Below are positions 1-5,915 of a stretch of 8,018 nucleotides of DNA, one piece after another. The stretch lies in contig DNQP01000274.1 of assembly GCA_003500955.1 (NCBI GenBank), forward strand, positions 2,565 to 10,582, written 5' to 3'. The notes under the pieces were generated by a model, which was given only the letters and a program-made list of their open reading frames with translations, was not told the origin of the DNA and did not search any database. The translations under genes and the position numbers were made by a program. The DNA is from Curvibacter sp. (GTDB taxonomy: Bacteria; Pseudomonadota; Gammaproteobacteria; Burkholderiales; Burkholderiaceae_C). Numbering within the stretch: position 1 is the first letter of the stretch; the number at the start of each line of letters is the position of its first letter.

Positions 1-1
1 C

Positions 2-2023
2 GACGCCATCGTGGTGGTGGAAAACATCCATCGCCACCAGCAGCTCACGCCCGATGCACCGCTGCGCGAGATCATCCCGCGTGCCGTGGACGAGGTCGGT
101 GGCCCCACCATCCTGGCCACGCTGACCGTCATCGCCGCCCTGCTGCCCATGGCTTTCGTCAGTGGCCTCATGGGCCCCTACATGAGCCCCATCCCCATCA
201 ACTCCAGCCTGGGCATGGCCATCTCGCTGGCCATCGCCTTCACGGTCACGCCCTGGCTGGCGCTCAAGCTCATGAAGCCCCATGGTGCCACGGCGCAAGC
301 TGGCCACGGCGGCATGGGCGCGAAGCTGCAGAGCGCCTTCACCGGCCTGCTCACGCCATTCCTGCAGAGCGCACGCCGCCGCTGGTTGCTGCTGGCCGGC
401 ATCCTGGGGGCCTTGCTGCTCTCGGCCGGCCTCACGCTCGTGCCTTCGAGCTTCGTGGGCGTGGTGCTCAAGATGCTGCCCTTCGACAACAAGAGCGAGT
501 TCCAGGTGCTGGTCGAGATGCCCGCGGGCACGCCGCTGGAAGACACGGCCGCCACGCTGCATGAGCTCGGCGCCTTCCTGGCCCAGCAGCCCGAGGTGCA
601 GGACCTGCAGGGTTACGCCGGCACGGCCAGCCCCATCACCTTCAACGGCCTGGTGCGCCAGTACTATCTGCGCGCCGAGGCCGAGCAGGGCGATCTGCAG
701 GTCAACCTGGTGCACAAGAAGCAGCGCAAGGAGCAGAGCCACGCCATCGCCCAGCGCCTGCGTCCCGCGCTCGAAGACATCGCCCGCAGGCACGGCGCGC
801 GCCTCAAGGTGGTCGAAGTGCCGCCGGGCCCGCCCGTGATGAGCCCGCTGGTGGCCGAGATCTACGGACCCGACGAAGCCGGCCGCCAGCAGCTGGCCGC
901 ACGCGTGACCCAGGCCTTCCGCGATACGCCGGACATCACCGCCATCGACAGCTCGCTCAAGGAAGACGCGCCGCGCGCCTGGCTGCGCGTGCGCCGCCAG
1001 CGGGCCGAATCGCTCGGCATCCCCGTGGCCGCCATCGCCCAGACCGTGCAGGGCGCGCTCTCGGGTGCAGACGCCGCCTGGCTGCACGACGCGCAGTCCA
1101 AGTACCCGGTGCCCGTGCGCCTGCAGCTGCCGCGCGAACAGCAGATCGGCCTGGACGCGCTGCTGGCCCTGCCCATGCGCGCCGCCGTTCCGGCAGGAAC
1201 CTCCGGTTCGGGCCAGCTCGTGCCGCTGTCCGAACTCGTGCGCGTGGAGCGCGGCGTGATCGACAAGCCCCTGTACACCAAGGACCTCGCGCCTGTGAGC
1301 TATGTCTACGGCGACATGGGTGGCCAGCTCGATTCGCCGCTCTACGGCCTCTTCGCCATCCGCCCCAGGCTGGAGGCTGCGGCCCTGGAAGGCACGGGCG
1401 AGCTCGGTGAGTACTGGATCCGCCAGCCGCAGGAGACCCTGCGCCAGTACGCGCTCAAGTGGGATGGCGAGTGGCAGATCACCTACGAGACCTTCCGCGA
1501 CATGGGCGCGGCCTATGGCGTCGGCCTGATCCTGATCTACCTGCTGGTGGTGGCACAGTTCCGCTCCTACAGCACGCCGCTGGTCATCATGGCGCCCATC
1601 CCGCTCACCCTCATCGGCGTCATGCCGGGCCACGCTCTGCTGGGCGCGCAGTTCACCGCCACCAGCATGATTGGCATGATCGCGCTGGCCGGCATCATCG
1701 TGCGCAACTCCATCCTGCTGGTGGACTTCATCGAGCTGCAGGTGGCGCAGGGCATGATGTTTCGCGACGCCGTGGTGCAGTCCGCCGCGGTACGCGCCCA
1801 GCCCATCGCCCTCACCGGCCTGGCCGCCATGATCGGCGCCTTCTTCATCCTCGACGACCCGATCTTCAACGGTCTGGCCATCGCGCTGATCTTCGGCATC
1901 CTGGTCTCCACCCTGCTCACGCTGGTGGTCATCCCGGTGCTGTACTACGCCTTCTTCCGCAAGCGCCACGAAGCCGACGACGGCGCGCCGCTGCCCCCTG
2001 TTCCCGCAACCCCCTCTCACTAA
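2..2023 (+). CDS. RND efflux transporter permease, C-terminal part (5'-truncated)
   Basis: This is the last 673 residues of an inner-membrane, proton-driven RND pump; about 400 N-terminal residues lie upstream of the window. The reading frame is open from base 2 and begins inside TM4 with DAIVVVENI, the RND motif whose Asp matches the proton-relay Asp408 of AcrB. Later hydrophobic segments fit TM5-TM6 (near residues 36-100), TM7 (about 128-150), a large periplasmic domain (about 150-500) and TM8-TM12 (about 505-655). TM10 contains GIIVRNSILLVDF (bases 1691-1729), where AcrB has the relay Lys940; here it is Arg followed by Asn. The AcrB/HAE-like TM10 argues against a CusA/CzcA heavy-metal pump, which normally carries acidic residues there. 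The substrate cannot be read from the sequence. The adaptor protein and outer-membrane channel are not in view and may be upstream. The gene leads a plus-strand run with DUF2892, osmC-like and csoR-like genes; the next start is 16 bases after its TAA. Confidence 0.93.
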   Translation, partial: DAIVVVENIHRHQQLTPDAPLREIIPRAVDEVGGPTILATLTVIAALLPMAFVSGLMGPYMSPIPINSSLGMAISLAIAFTVTPWLALKLMKPHGATAQAGHGGMGAKLQSAFTGLLTPFLQSARRRWLLLAGILGALLLSAGLTLVPSSFVGVVLKMLPFDNKSEFQVLVEMPAGTPLEDTAATLHELGAFLAQQPEVQDLQGYAGTASPITFNGLVRQYYLRAEAEQGDLQVNLVHKKQRKEQSHAIAQRLRPALEDIARRHGARLKVVEVPPGPPVMSPLVAEIYGPDEAGRQQLAARVTQAFRDTPDITAIDSSLKEDAPRAWLRVRRQRAESLGIPVAAIAQTVQGALSGADAAWLHDAQSKYPVPVRLQLPREQQIGLDALLALPMRAAVPAGTSGSGQLVPLSELVRVERGVIDKPLYTKDLAPVSYVYGDMGGQLDSPLYGLFAIRPRLEAAALEGTGELGEYWIRQPQETLRQYALKWDGEWQITYETFRDMGAAYGVGLILIYLLVVAQFRSYSTPLVIMAPIPLTLIGVMPGHALLGAQFTATSMIGMIALAGIIVRNSILLVDFIELQVAQGMMFRDAVVQSAAVRAQPIALTGLAAMIGAFFILDDPIFNGLAIALIFGILVSTLLTLVVIPVLYYAFFRKRHEADDGAPLPPVPATPSH

Positions 2024-2039
2024 CCCCCAGGAGTTTGAA

Positions 2040-2267
2040 ATGACCGTTGAACGCTACATCCGCATCTTCGCCGGCTTCGTCGTGATGCTCTCGCTCGCCC
2101 TGGGCGTCGAAGGCAGCCCGATCTTTGTCAGCAAGTGGTTCCTCGCCCTGACCGCCTTCGCCGGCTTCAACCTCTTCCAGTCGGGCTTCACGGGCTTCTG
2201 CCCGCCGGCCTTGCTGCTGAAGAAGCTGGGCGTGCCCGAAGGCGGCAGCGCCTGCGCCACCAAGTAA
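2040..2267 (+). CDS. DUF2892 (YgaP-like) small membrane protein
   Basis: A 75-residue protein with two hydrophobic stretches, about residues 7-24 (RIFAGFVVMLSLALGV region) and 33-52 (WFLALTAFAGFNLFQSGF), giving a two-helix hairpin in the inner membrane. It ends with a cysteine in GFCP (Cys54), the segment LLLKKLG and a second cysteine near the C-terminus (Cys72). This layout matches the DUF2892 family, the membrane part of YgaP, which in E. coli is fused to a rhodanese domain. Here the rhodanese part is absent, so it is a stand-alone membrane unit. The start is supported by AGGAG at 2029-2033, six bases before the ATG. It sits between the RND gene and the osmC-like gene and is probably co-transcribed with both. 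Its biochemical role is unknown; a link to sulfur or thiol chemistry is inferred from family context and the two cysteines. Confidence 0.85.
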   Translation: MTVERYIRIFAGFVVMLSLALGVEGSPIFVSKWFLALTAFAGFNLFQSGFTGFCPPALLLKKLGVPEGGSACATK

Positions 2268-2272
2268 GCTCG

Positions 2273-2309
2273 GGGCACCGGTTGCGCGCGAGTCCGCGCG
2301 GCCATCCCC
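2273..2309 (+). other. GC-rich hairpin in the DUF2892-osmC gap
   Basis: The 58-base gap between the two genes can fold as CGCGCG (2285-2290), loop AGTC, CGCGCG (2295-2300), enclosed by GGGG (2273-2276) and CCCC (2306-2309). No T-run follows, so it does not look like an intrinsic terminator. It lies just before the osmC ribosome site (AGGAG, 2315-2319) and could affect mRNA processing or stability. In DNA this GC-rich such a fold may be chance. Confidence 0.35.
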
Positions 2310-2325
2310 TGACCAGGAGAACACC

Positions 2326-2772
2326 ATGAGCGAGCCCCGCCCGCGCGTCCTGCTGCGCCAGCAGCAGGACTTCCAGTTCGAAATCGACTTCGGCGAGGGC
2401 AAGCCCCGCCTGCTCGGCGACGAAGGCCCGCCGCTGGGCCAGGGTGCAGGCCCCACGCCCGTGCAGCTGCTGGCCGCGGCCGTGGGCAACTGCATGTCGG
2501 ACTCCCTCCTCTTTGCCCTGCGCAAGTTCAAGCAGACGCCCGAACCCATCTCCTGCGTGGTGGATGCCGAGGTGGGCCGCAATGCCGACAAGCGCATGCG
2601 TGTGCTGGGCCTGGATGTGGCGCTGACCCTGGGTGTGCCGGCCGCTAGCCTGGAGCACCTGGACCGGGTGCTGGCCTCCTTCGAGGACTTCTGCACCGTG
2701 GGCGCCAGCGTGGCCCAAGGCATCCCGCTGAACGTCACCGTGCACGACAGCACGGGCGCGCAACTCAAGTGA
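2326..2772 (+). CDS. OsmC family protein (thiol-dependent peroxidase-like)
   Basis: A 148-residue protein, close to the usual OsmC/Ohr length of about 140. OsmC/Ohr enzymes are cytoplasmic dimers that reduce organic hydroperoxides with a pair of cysteines. Both cysteines are in place: Cys56 in PVQLLAAAVGNCMSD, at the start of the long central helix, and Cys123 in FEDFCTVGASV. Their spacing of 67 residues fits the OsmC pattern. Cys77 is additional. The Ohr signature is not evident, so I call it OsmC-like rather than Ohr. The ATG is supported by AGGAG at 2315-2319 with six bases of spacing. The gene lies 58 bases after the DUF2892 gene and 11 bases before the repressor's ATG, consistent with one operon. 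The actual substrate (organic peroxide, persulfide or another electrophile) is not known from sequence. Confidence 0.88.
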   Translation: MSEPRPRVLLRQQQDFQFEIDFGEGKPRLLGDEGPPLGQGAGPTPVQLLAAAVGNCMSDSLLFALRKFKQTPEPISCVVDAEVGRNADKRMRVLGLDVALTLGVPAASLEHLDRVLASFEDFCTVGASVAQGIPLNVTVHDSTGAQLK

Positions 2773-2778
2773 GGGAGG
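2773..2778 (+). promoter_or_regulatory. Ribosome binding site that decides the repressor start
   Basis: GGGAGG lies five bases before ATG 2784, immediately after the osmC-like stop. The alternative GTG at 2769 overlaps the osmC stop and lacks such a site, so ATG 2784 is preferred. Confidence 0.75.
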
Positions 2779-2783
2779 CAGCC

Positions 2784-3131
2784 ATGGCCACTGCGACCAG
2801 GAAAGCAATCAAAGCTCGCGCCGCACCTGCCGAATGCGCCCCCACCGTGCTGAACGACGCCGGCGCCCGCACCGAAATCCTCAACCGCCTGCGCCGCGCC
2901 GAAGGCCAGCTGCGCGGCATCCAGCGCATGGTCGAAGAGGGTGAGGACTGCCTCAAGATCGGCCAGCAGTTCGCTGCCGTGCGCAAGGCGCTGGACAGCA
3001 CCTATCTGCGCATGACCGTCTGCTTCATGGCGCAGGAGCTGGAACAGAAGCTTGCCCCCGACGACGCGCAGAAGGCCGGGCTGGCCACCATGCTCAAGGA
3101 TATGGAGACGCTGCTGGCGCGGATGGGCTGA
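2784..3131 (+). CDS. CsoR/RcnR/FrmR-family (DUF156) repressor with atypical sensor residues
   Basis: A 115-residue all-helical DNA-binding protein of the CsoR/RcnR/FrmR/CstR family, whose tetramers leave DNA on binding Cu(I), Ni/Co, formaldehyde or reactive sulfur. Family features are clear: RLRRAEGQLRGIQRMVEEG (residues 35-53), then EDCLKIGQQFAAVRKALD with the conserved first sensing Cys (Cys56). Aligned by spacing to M. tuberculosis CsoR (Cys36/His61/Cys65), the second and third positions (+25 and +29 from the first Cys) are Phe81 and Glu85. An extra cysteine, Cys80, sits right before Phe81, and a 20-odd-residue basic/Ala-rich N-terminal extension carries Cys18. Glu at the last position recalls FrmR, but FrmR keeps the His. 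The normal Cu(I) site is therefore missing; a thiol-based or aldehyde signal is more likely, which is inference. As last gene of the run it probably represses the upstream genes, but their promoter is outside the window. Confidence 0.87.
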   Translation: MATATRKAIKARAAPAECAPTVLNDAGARTEILNRLRRAEGQLRGIQRMVEEGEDCLKIGQQFAAVRKALDSTYLRMTVCFMAQELEQKLAPDDAQKAGLATMLKDMETLLARMG

Positions 3132-3140
3132 AGCCTCAGC
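3127..3140. other. Small inverted repeat spanning two convergent stop codons
   Basis: GCTGA (3127-3131), loop AGCC, TCAGC (3136-3140). It contains the TGA of the repressor and, on the other strand, the TGA of the cyclotransferase gene. Only 4 bases separate the two genes. The stem is 5 bp with no flanking T-run, so I do not claim a working bidirectional terminator. Confidence 0.3.
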
Positions 3141-3645
3141 GCGCAGTGAGCGCCCGCAGATTCTCCGCCGCCCGCTCCTTGTTCCAGTCCTCGACGGTGG
3201 CTACGGCTTCGAGCGTCTGCACATAGTCTGCCGCCAGGCCGTGCTCGCGTGCGCCGGCCACCACCAGGGTCTTGTACCAGTCGTAGGGTTTGGTGCCATA
3301 GTCGATGTTGGTGCCCTGGTAGCTCAGGGCCTGGACGGGGCCGCTGGCGGTCTGCACTTCCAGCGCCACCTGCTTGTAACCCCAGCCCAGGCCTTCGGCT
3401 GTGTCGAGCGCGGGCTTGTCGCTGAGCGCAATTTCGAACAGCACCCCGTAGACCATGCTGCCGGCAGCGGTCACGATGTCGCACTTGCCTGAGCCGTCCT
3501 TGCTGACCTTGTGCCAGCGCAACGCATGGTCGCGCAACGTCGCGACGCCCACCGTGCGGGCCGAGGGGGTGCGGCCCAGCAGGCGGCGGGTGAGCATGTT
3601 CGAGCCGTAGGCGAAGTAGAGAAAGGTGTCGGTGCGCATCGTCAT
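3136..3645 (-). CDS. Gamma-glutamylcyclotransferase (GGCT)-like protein
   Basis: A protein of 169 residues (167 if the second ATG at 3639 is used). GGCT enzymes release 5-oxoproline from gamma-glutamyl amino acids in the cytoplasm. The N-terminal FLYFAYGSNML is the substrate-binding loop of the fold. The motif LDTAEGLGWGY supplies the expected catalytic glutamate (Glu84 counted from the first ATG), equivalent to Glu98 of human GGCT. The C-terminal half, with AREHGLAADYVQTLEAV, resembles the matching region of animal GGCT more than ChaC-type glutathione cyclotransferases. The frame stays open upstream into mnmA, but YFAYGSN must lie near the N-terminus, so ATG 3645 or 3639 is the start. No good ribosome site is visible; with only 8 bases after the mnmA stop, translational coupling is likely. 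The natural substrate is not certain. Confidence 0.85.
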   Translation of the reverse strand: MTMRTDTFLYFAYGSNMLTRRLLGRTPSARTVGVATLRDHALRWHKVSKDGSGKCDIVTAAGSMVYGVLFEIALSDKPALDTAEGLGWGYKQVALEVQTASGPVQALSYQGTNIDYGTKPYDWYKTLVVAGAREHGLAADYVQTLEAVATVEDWNKERAAENLRALTAR

Positions 3646-3653
3646 GAGGTGGT

Positions 3654-4796
3654 TCAGGAAGCGGCGGCGATCACACCACCGCCCAGGCAGACCTCGCCGT
3701 CGTAGAGCACGGCGGACTGGCCGGGAGTCACGGCCCACTGGGCCGCGGGAAACTGCAGGTCGAAACTGGTGCTAGTCACATTGCCCAGCGTGCAGGCGGC
3801 ATCGGCCTGGCGGTAACGCGACTTGGCGGCCATCGGTCCGGGCGCGGGCGGCTCACCGGCCACCCAGCTCGCGTCCAGCGCGTGCAGGGCGTGGCTTTGC
3901 AGCAGGGGATGGTCATGGCCTTGCACCACCCACAGCGTATTCTTTTCCATGTCCTTGCGCGCGACGAACCAGGGCGCGTGCTCGCCGCCGCCCTTCTGCG
4001 CGCCCTTGGCCTTGATGCCGCCGATGCCCAGGCCCTGGCGCTGGCCCAGGGTGTAGAAGCTCAAGCCCACATGCTTGCCGATGACGCGGCCGTAGGCCTT
4101 GTCGCCCGCAGGCGGCGTGCCGTCGCGGATGGGCCCGGGCTCCTTCTGGATGTAGCGGTTGAGGAACTCGCGAAAGGGCCGCTCGCCGATAAAGCAGATG
4201 CCCGTGCTGTCCTTCTTCTTGGCATTGGGCAGGCCGATCTCGGCCGCGATGCGGCGCACCTCGGTCTTGTGCAGCTCGCCCACGGGGAACAGCGTCTTGC
4301 TGAGCTGCGCCTGGTTGAGGCGGTGCAGGAAATAGCTCTGGTCCTTGGACGGGTCCAGGCCCTTGAGCAGCTCGTGTTTGCCGGTTTGTTCGTTCAGACG
4401 CACCCTTGCATAGTGACCCGTGGCAATCTTCTCGGCGCCCAGGCGCATGGCGTGGTCCAGGAAGGCCTTGAACTTGATCTCGGCGTTGCAGAGGATGTCG
4501 GGGTTGGGCGTGCGGCCGGCCTGGTATTCGCGCAGGAACTCGGCGAAGACGCGGTCCTTGTACTCGGCGGCGAAGTTGACGTGTTCGATCTCGATGCCGA
4601 TCACGTCGGCCACCGCGGCGGCGTCCACGAAGTCGATGTTGGAGGAGCAGTACTCGCTGTCGTCGTCATCTTCCCAGTTTTTCATGAAGATGCCGACCAC
4701 CTCGTAGCCCTGTTGCTTGAGCAGGTGCGCGCTGACCGCGGAGTCCACGCCCCCGCTCAATCCCACCACGACCCGCTGTTTGCCTTTGCTCGCCAT
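3654..4796 (-). CDS. mnmA: tRNA-specific 2-thiouridylase MnmA
   Basis: MnmA puts sulfur on U34 of the Lys, Glu and Gln tRNAs, using ATP to adenylate the uridine and persulfide sulfur delivered through the Tus relay. The 380-residue product has the PP-loop SGGVDS at residues 14-19 and the acidic segment [11 protein letters not shown] at 40-50. The catalytic cysteines are Cys103 in PNPDILCN and Cys201 in [10 protein letters not shown], followed by the tRNA-binding and C-terminal beta domains ([13 protein letters not shown] at 249-260). It is slightly longer than the E. coli enzyme (about 368), partly from a Lys/Gly-rich stretch at 261-273. The frame extends 18 codons upstream, but ATG 4796 is preferred because homologues start just before the PP-loop strand. 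No Shine-Dalgarno is present; an extended -10 box lies 9 bases upstream (see separate entry). It is divergent from the LysR gene and leads a two-gene unit with the GGCT-like gene. Confidence 0.97.
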   Translation of the reverse strand: MASKGKQRVVVGLSGGVDSAVSAHLLKQQGYEVVGIFMKNWEDDDDSEYCSSNIDFVDAAAVADVIGIEIEHVNFAAEYKDRVFAEFLREYQAGRTPNPDILCNAEIKFKAFLDHAMRLGAEKIATGHYARVRLNEQTGKHELLKGLDPSKDQSYFLHRLNQAQLSKTLFPVGELHKTEVRRIAAEIGLPNAKKKDSTGICFIGERPFREFLNRYIQKEPGPIRDGTPPAGDKAYGRVIGKHVGLSFYTLGQRQGLGIGGIKAKGAQKGGGEHAPWFVARKDMEKNTLWVVQGHDHPLLQSHALHALDASWVAGEPPAPGPMAAKSRYRQADAACTLGNVTSTSFDLQFPAAQWAVTPGQSAVLYDGEVCLGGGVIAAAS

Positions 4797-4805
4797 AGGT
4801 GTGCG

Positions 4806-4814
4806 ATTATCCCA
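4806..4814 (-). promoter_or_regulatory. Extended -10 promoter of mnmA, likely leaderless mRNA
   Basis: Read on the minus strand the sequence is TGG-GATAAT: an extended -10 TG plus a hexamer with 5 of 6 consensus bases. Only 9 bases separate it from the mnmA ATG, so transcription would begin about 1-3 bases before the start codon. No convincing -35 box lies at 17 bp, as is common for extended -10 promoters. Confidence 0.5.
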
Positions 4815-4821
4815 GCCGCAG

Positions 4822-4832
4822 AACAAACGGTC
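4822..4832. promoter_or_regulatory. Possible regulator-binding half-site in the mnmA-lysR gap
   Basis: AACAAACGGTC here matches, with one base inserted, AACAAACCGGTC on the minus strand of 5856-5867 in front of tcuA. It lies 17 bases before the LysR start, where autoregulatory sites of LysR proteins are often found. Two sites are few, so this is tentative. Confidence 0.25.
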
Positions 4833-4848
4833 CGGAAACAGGTCATTC

Positions 4849-5781
4849 ATGGAACTCAGGCAGATCCGCTATTTCGTCCGCGTGGTCGAGCTCGGCAGCA
4901 TGAGCCGCGCCGCGCTGGAGCTGGACATGGTGCAGTCGGCGCTGAGCCAGCAGATCAGCCGGCTCGAAAGCGAGCTCTCCACCCGGCTGCTGCAGCGTAC
5001 CAGCAAGGGTGTCACGCCCACCGAGGCCGGCCTGGCCTTTTTCCGTGAGGCCCAGCTGACGCTGCGCCATGCCGAGCAGGCCGCGCGCGCGGCGCAGCAG
5101 GCGCGGCTCTCGGGTTCGGTCAGCGTGGGGCTGGCGCCCACCACGGCCGCCGTGTTAGGCCTGCCGCTGCTGCGCGCCATGCGCGCGCGCTACCCCGATG
5201 TGCGCCTGCACCTGGTGGAAAGCATGTCGGGCCATGTGAGCACCATGCTCAACGCGCGTCAGCTCGACCTGGCCGTGCTCTTCAGCACCGACCCGGCGCG
5301 GCGCTGGAGCACCATGCCCCTGCTCGAAGAGCGGCTCTACTACATCCGCGCGCGGCGCGACGTCCAAGGCGAACCGCCAGCGCGCGTGCGCGCCGCCGCG
5401 CTCAAGGCCGTGCCGTTGATCATGCCCACGGGCGGCCACGGCCTGCGCAGCGCGCTGGACGCGGTGTTCACCCGCGCACGCATCCAGCCCACGGTGGTGT
5501 CGGAGATCGATTCCCTGTCCATGCTCATGGACGCGGTCGAGGCCGGCCTGGGCGGTTCGCTGCAGCCCTGGTCTGCGGTGAGCCGTTACAGCGACGCCAC
5601 CGCGCGCTTTGCGCTCTCCGAACTCGCCGACCCGCTGGCACGCCGGCGCAATGTGCTGTGCAGTCTCTCGGACGACGAACTCTCCCCGGCCGCCCTGGCC
5701 ACGCGCGTGGTGCTGGCCGACTGCGCGCGCGAGCTCGTGCGCTCCGGGCGCTGGGTGGGCGCGACGCTGATCGACGCGTGA
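4849..5781 (+). CDS. tcuR: LysR-family transcriptional regulator, probable tricarballylate regulator TcuR
   Basis: A 310-residue protein of typical LysR length. Residues 1-60 form the winged helix-turn-helix ([20 protein letters not shown], then [20 protein letters not shown] and TPTEAG), followed by a linker helix and a periplasmic-binding-protein-like effector domain from about residue 90 ([30 protein letters not shown]). ATG 4849 is chosen because MELRQIRYF is the standard LysR N-terminus; the frame remains open 44 codons further upstream into antisense mnmA, which is not credible coding. A weak CAGG precedes the ATG. The assignment to tcuR rests on position: it is directly upstream of, and co-oriented with, tcuA and tcuB, as in Salmonella, where TcuR activates tcuABC in response to tricarballylate. 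The LysR family call is secure; the specific name is inferred from context. Confidence 0.8.
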   Translation: MELRQIRYFVRVVELGSMSRAALELDMVQSALSQQISRLESELSTRLLQRTSKGVTPTEAGLAFFREAQLTLRHAEQAARAAQQARLSGSVSVGLAPTTAAVLGLPLLRAMRARYPDVRLHLVESMSGHVSTMLNARQLDLAVLFSTDPARRWSTMPLLEERLYYIRARRDVQGEPPARVRAAALKAVPLIMPTGGHGLRSALDAVFTRARIQPTVVSEIDSLSMLMDAVEAGLGGSLQPWSAVSRYSDATARFALSELADPLARRRNVLCSLSDDELSPAALATRVVLADCARELVRSGRWVGATLIDA

Positions 5782-5787
5782 GCGGGT

Positions 5788-5802
5788 ATCACGGGAAGTG
5801 AT
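5788..5802. repeat. Inverted repeat ATCAC-N5-GTGAT
   Basis: Two 5-bp arms around GGGAA, seven bases after the LysR stop. It could be part of the regulatory region or a weak hairpin in the regulator mRNA. There is no T-run after it. Confidence 0.3.
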
Positions 5803-5825
5803 GGCCCCATGTTGCAGGGCCTCTG

Positions 5826-5856
5826 CCGGCCCGAAGCCGGGCTCGCTATCGTAGCG
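5826..5856. repeat. Two adjacent inverted repeats upstream of tcuA
   Basis: CCGGC-N5-GCCGG (5826-5840) is followed after three bases by CGCTA-TCG-TAGCG (5844-5856). The second is a tight palindrome of the kind bound by dimeric regulators. Neither is followed by a T-run, so they do not resemble a terminator. Confidence 0.35.
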
Positions 5857-5857
5857 A

Positions 5858-5879
5858 CCGGTTTGTTTGCATCAACCGG
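5858..5879. promoter_or_regulatory. Candidate LysR operator upstream of tcuA
   Basis: CCGGTT (5858-5863) and AACCGG (5874-5879) are perfect 6-bp inverted arms separated by 10 bases. The site also satisfies the T-N11-A pattern of LysR boxes (T5862 with A5874, T5863 with A5875). It lies 36 bases before the tcuA ATG, inside the only gap between regulator and target operon. Binding by the neighbouring LysR protein is inference. Confidence 0.45.
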
Positions 5880-5915
5880 CATCCTTCGCGTGCCGGACCC
5901 TGGCCCCTTTTCTCC

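Noticed and set aside
1459..2043. 194-codon plus-strand frame ending just after the RND stop
   Set aside because: It is in another frame of the RND C-terminal domain and has a His/Arg/Gly-rich composition without hydrophobic periodicity.
2769..2783. GTG start for the CsoR-like repressor
   Set aside because: It overlaps the osmC-like stop and would place the strong GGGAGG site inside the coding sequence; ATG 2784 has ideal spacing.
1929..2808. Two minus-strand open frames (1929-2768 and 2188-2808)
   Set aside because: They are antisense to the DUF2892 and osmC-like genes, which have ribosome sites and family motifs.
4717..4848. Longer LysR start 44 codons upstream
   Set aside because: The extension lies antisense to mnmA and bears no resemblance to a LysR N-terminus, which begins at MELRQIRYF.
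4797..4850. Longer MnmA start at 4850
   Set aside because: The 18 extra codons span the promoter-like TGG-GATAAT box, and MnmA proteins normally start just before the PP-loop strand.
3882..5048. 388-codon plus-strand open frame across mnmA and the LysR start
   Set aside because: It is antisense to the clearly conserved mnmA and then out of frame with LysR. Its product is a low-complexity Ala/Leu/Gly/Val mix without domains, typical of GC-rich shadow frames.
5814..5840. Intrinsic terminator after the LysR gene
   Set aside because: GC-rich stems are present but no T-run follows on the plus strand, so termination is not supported.
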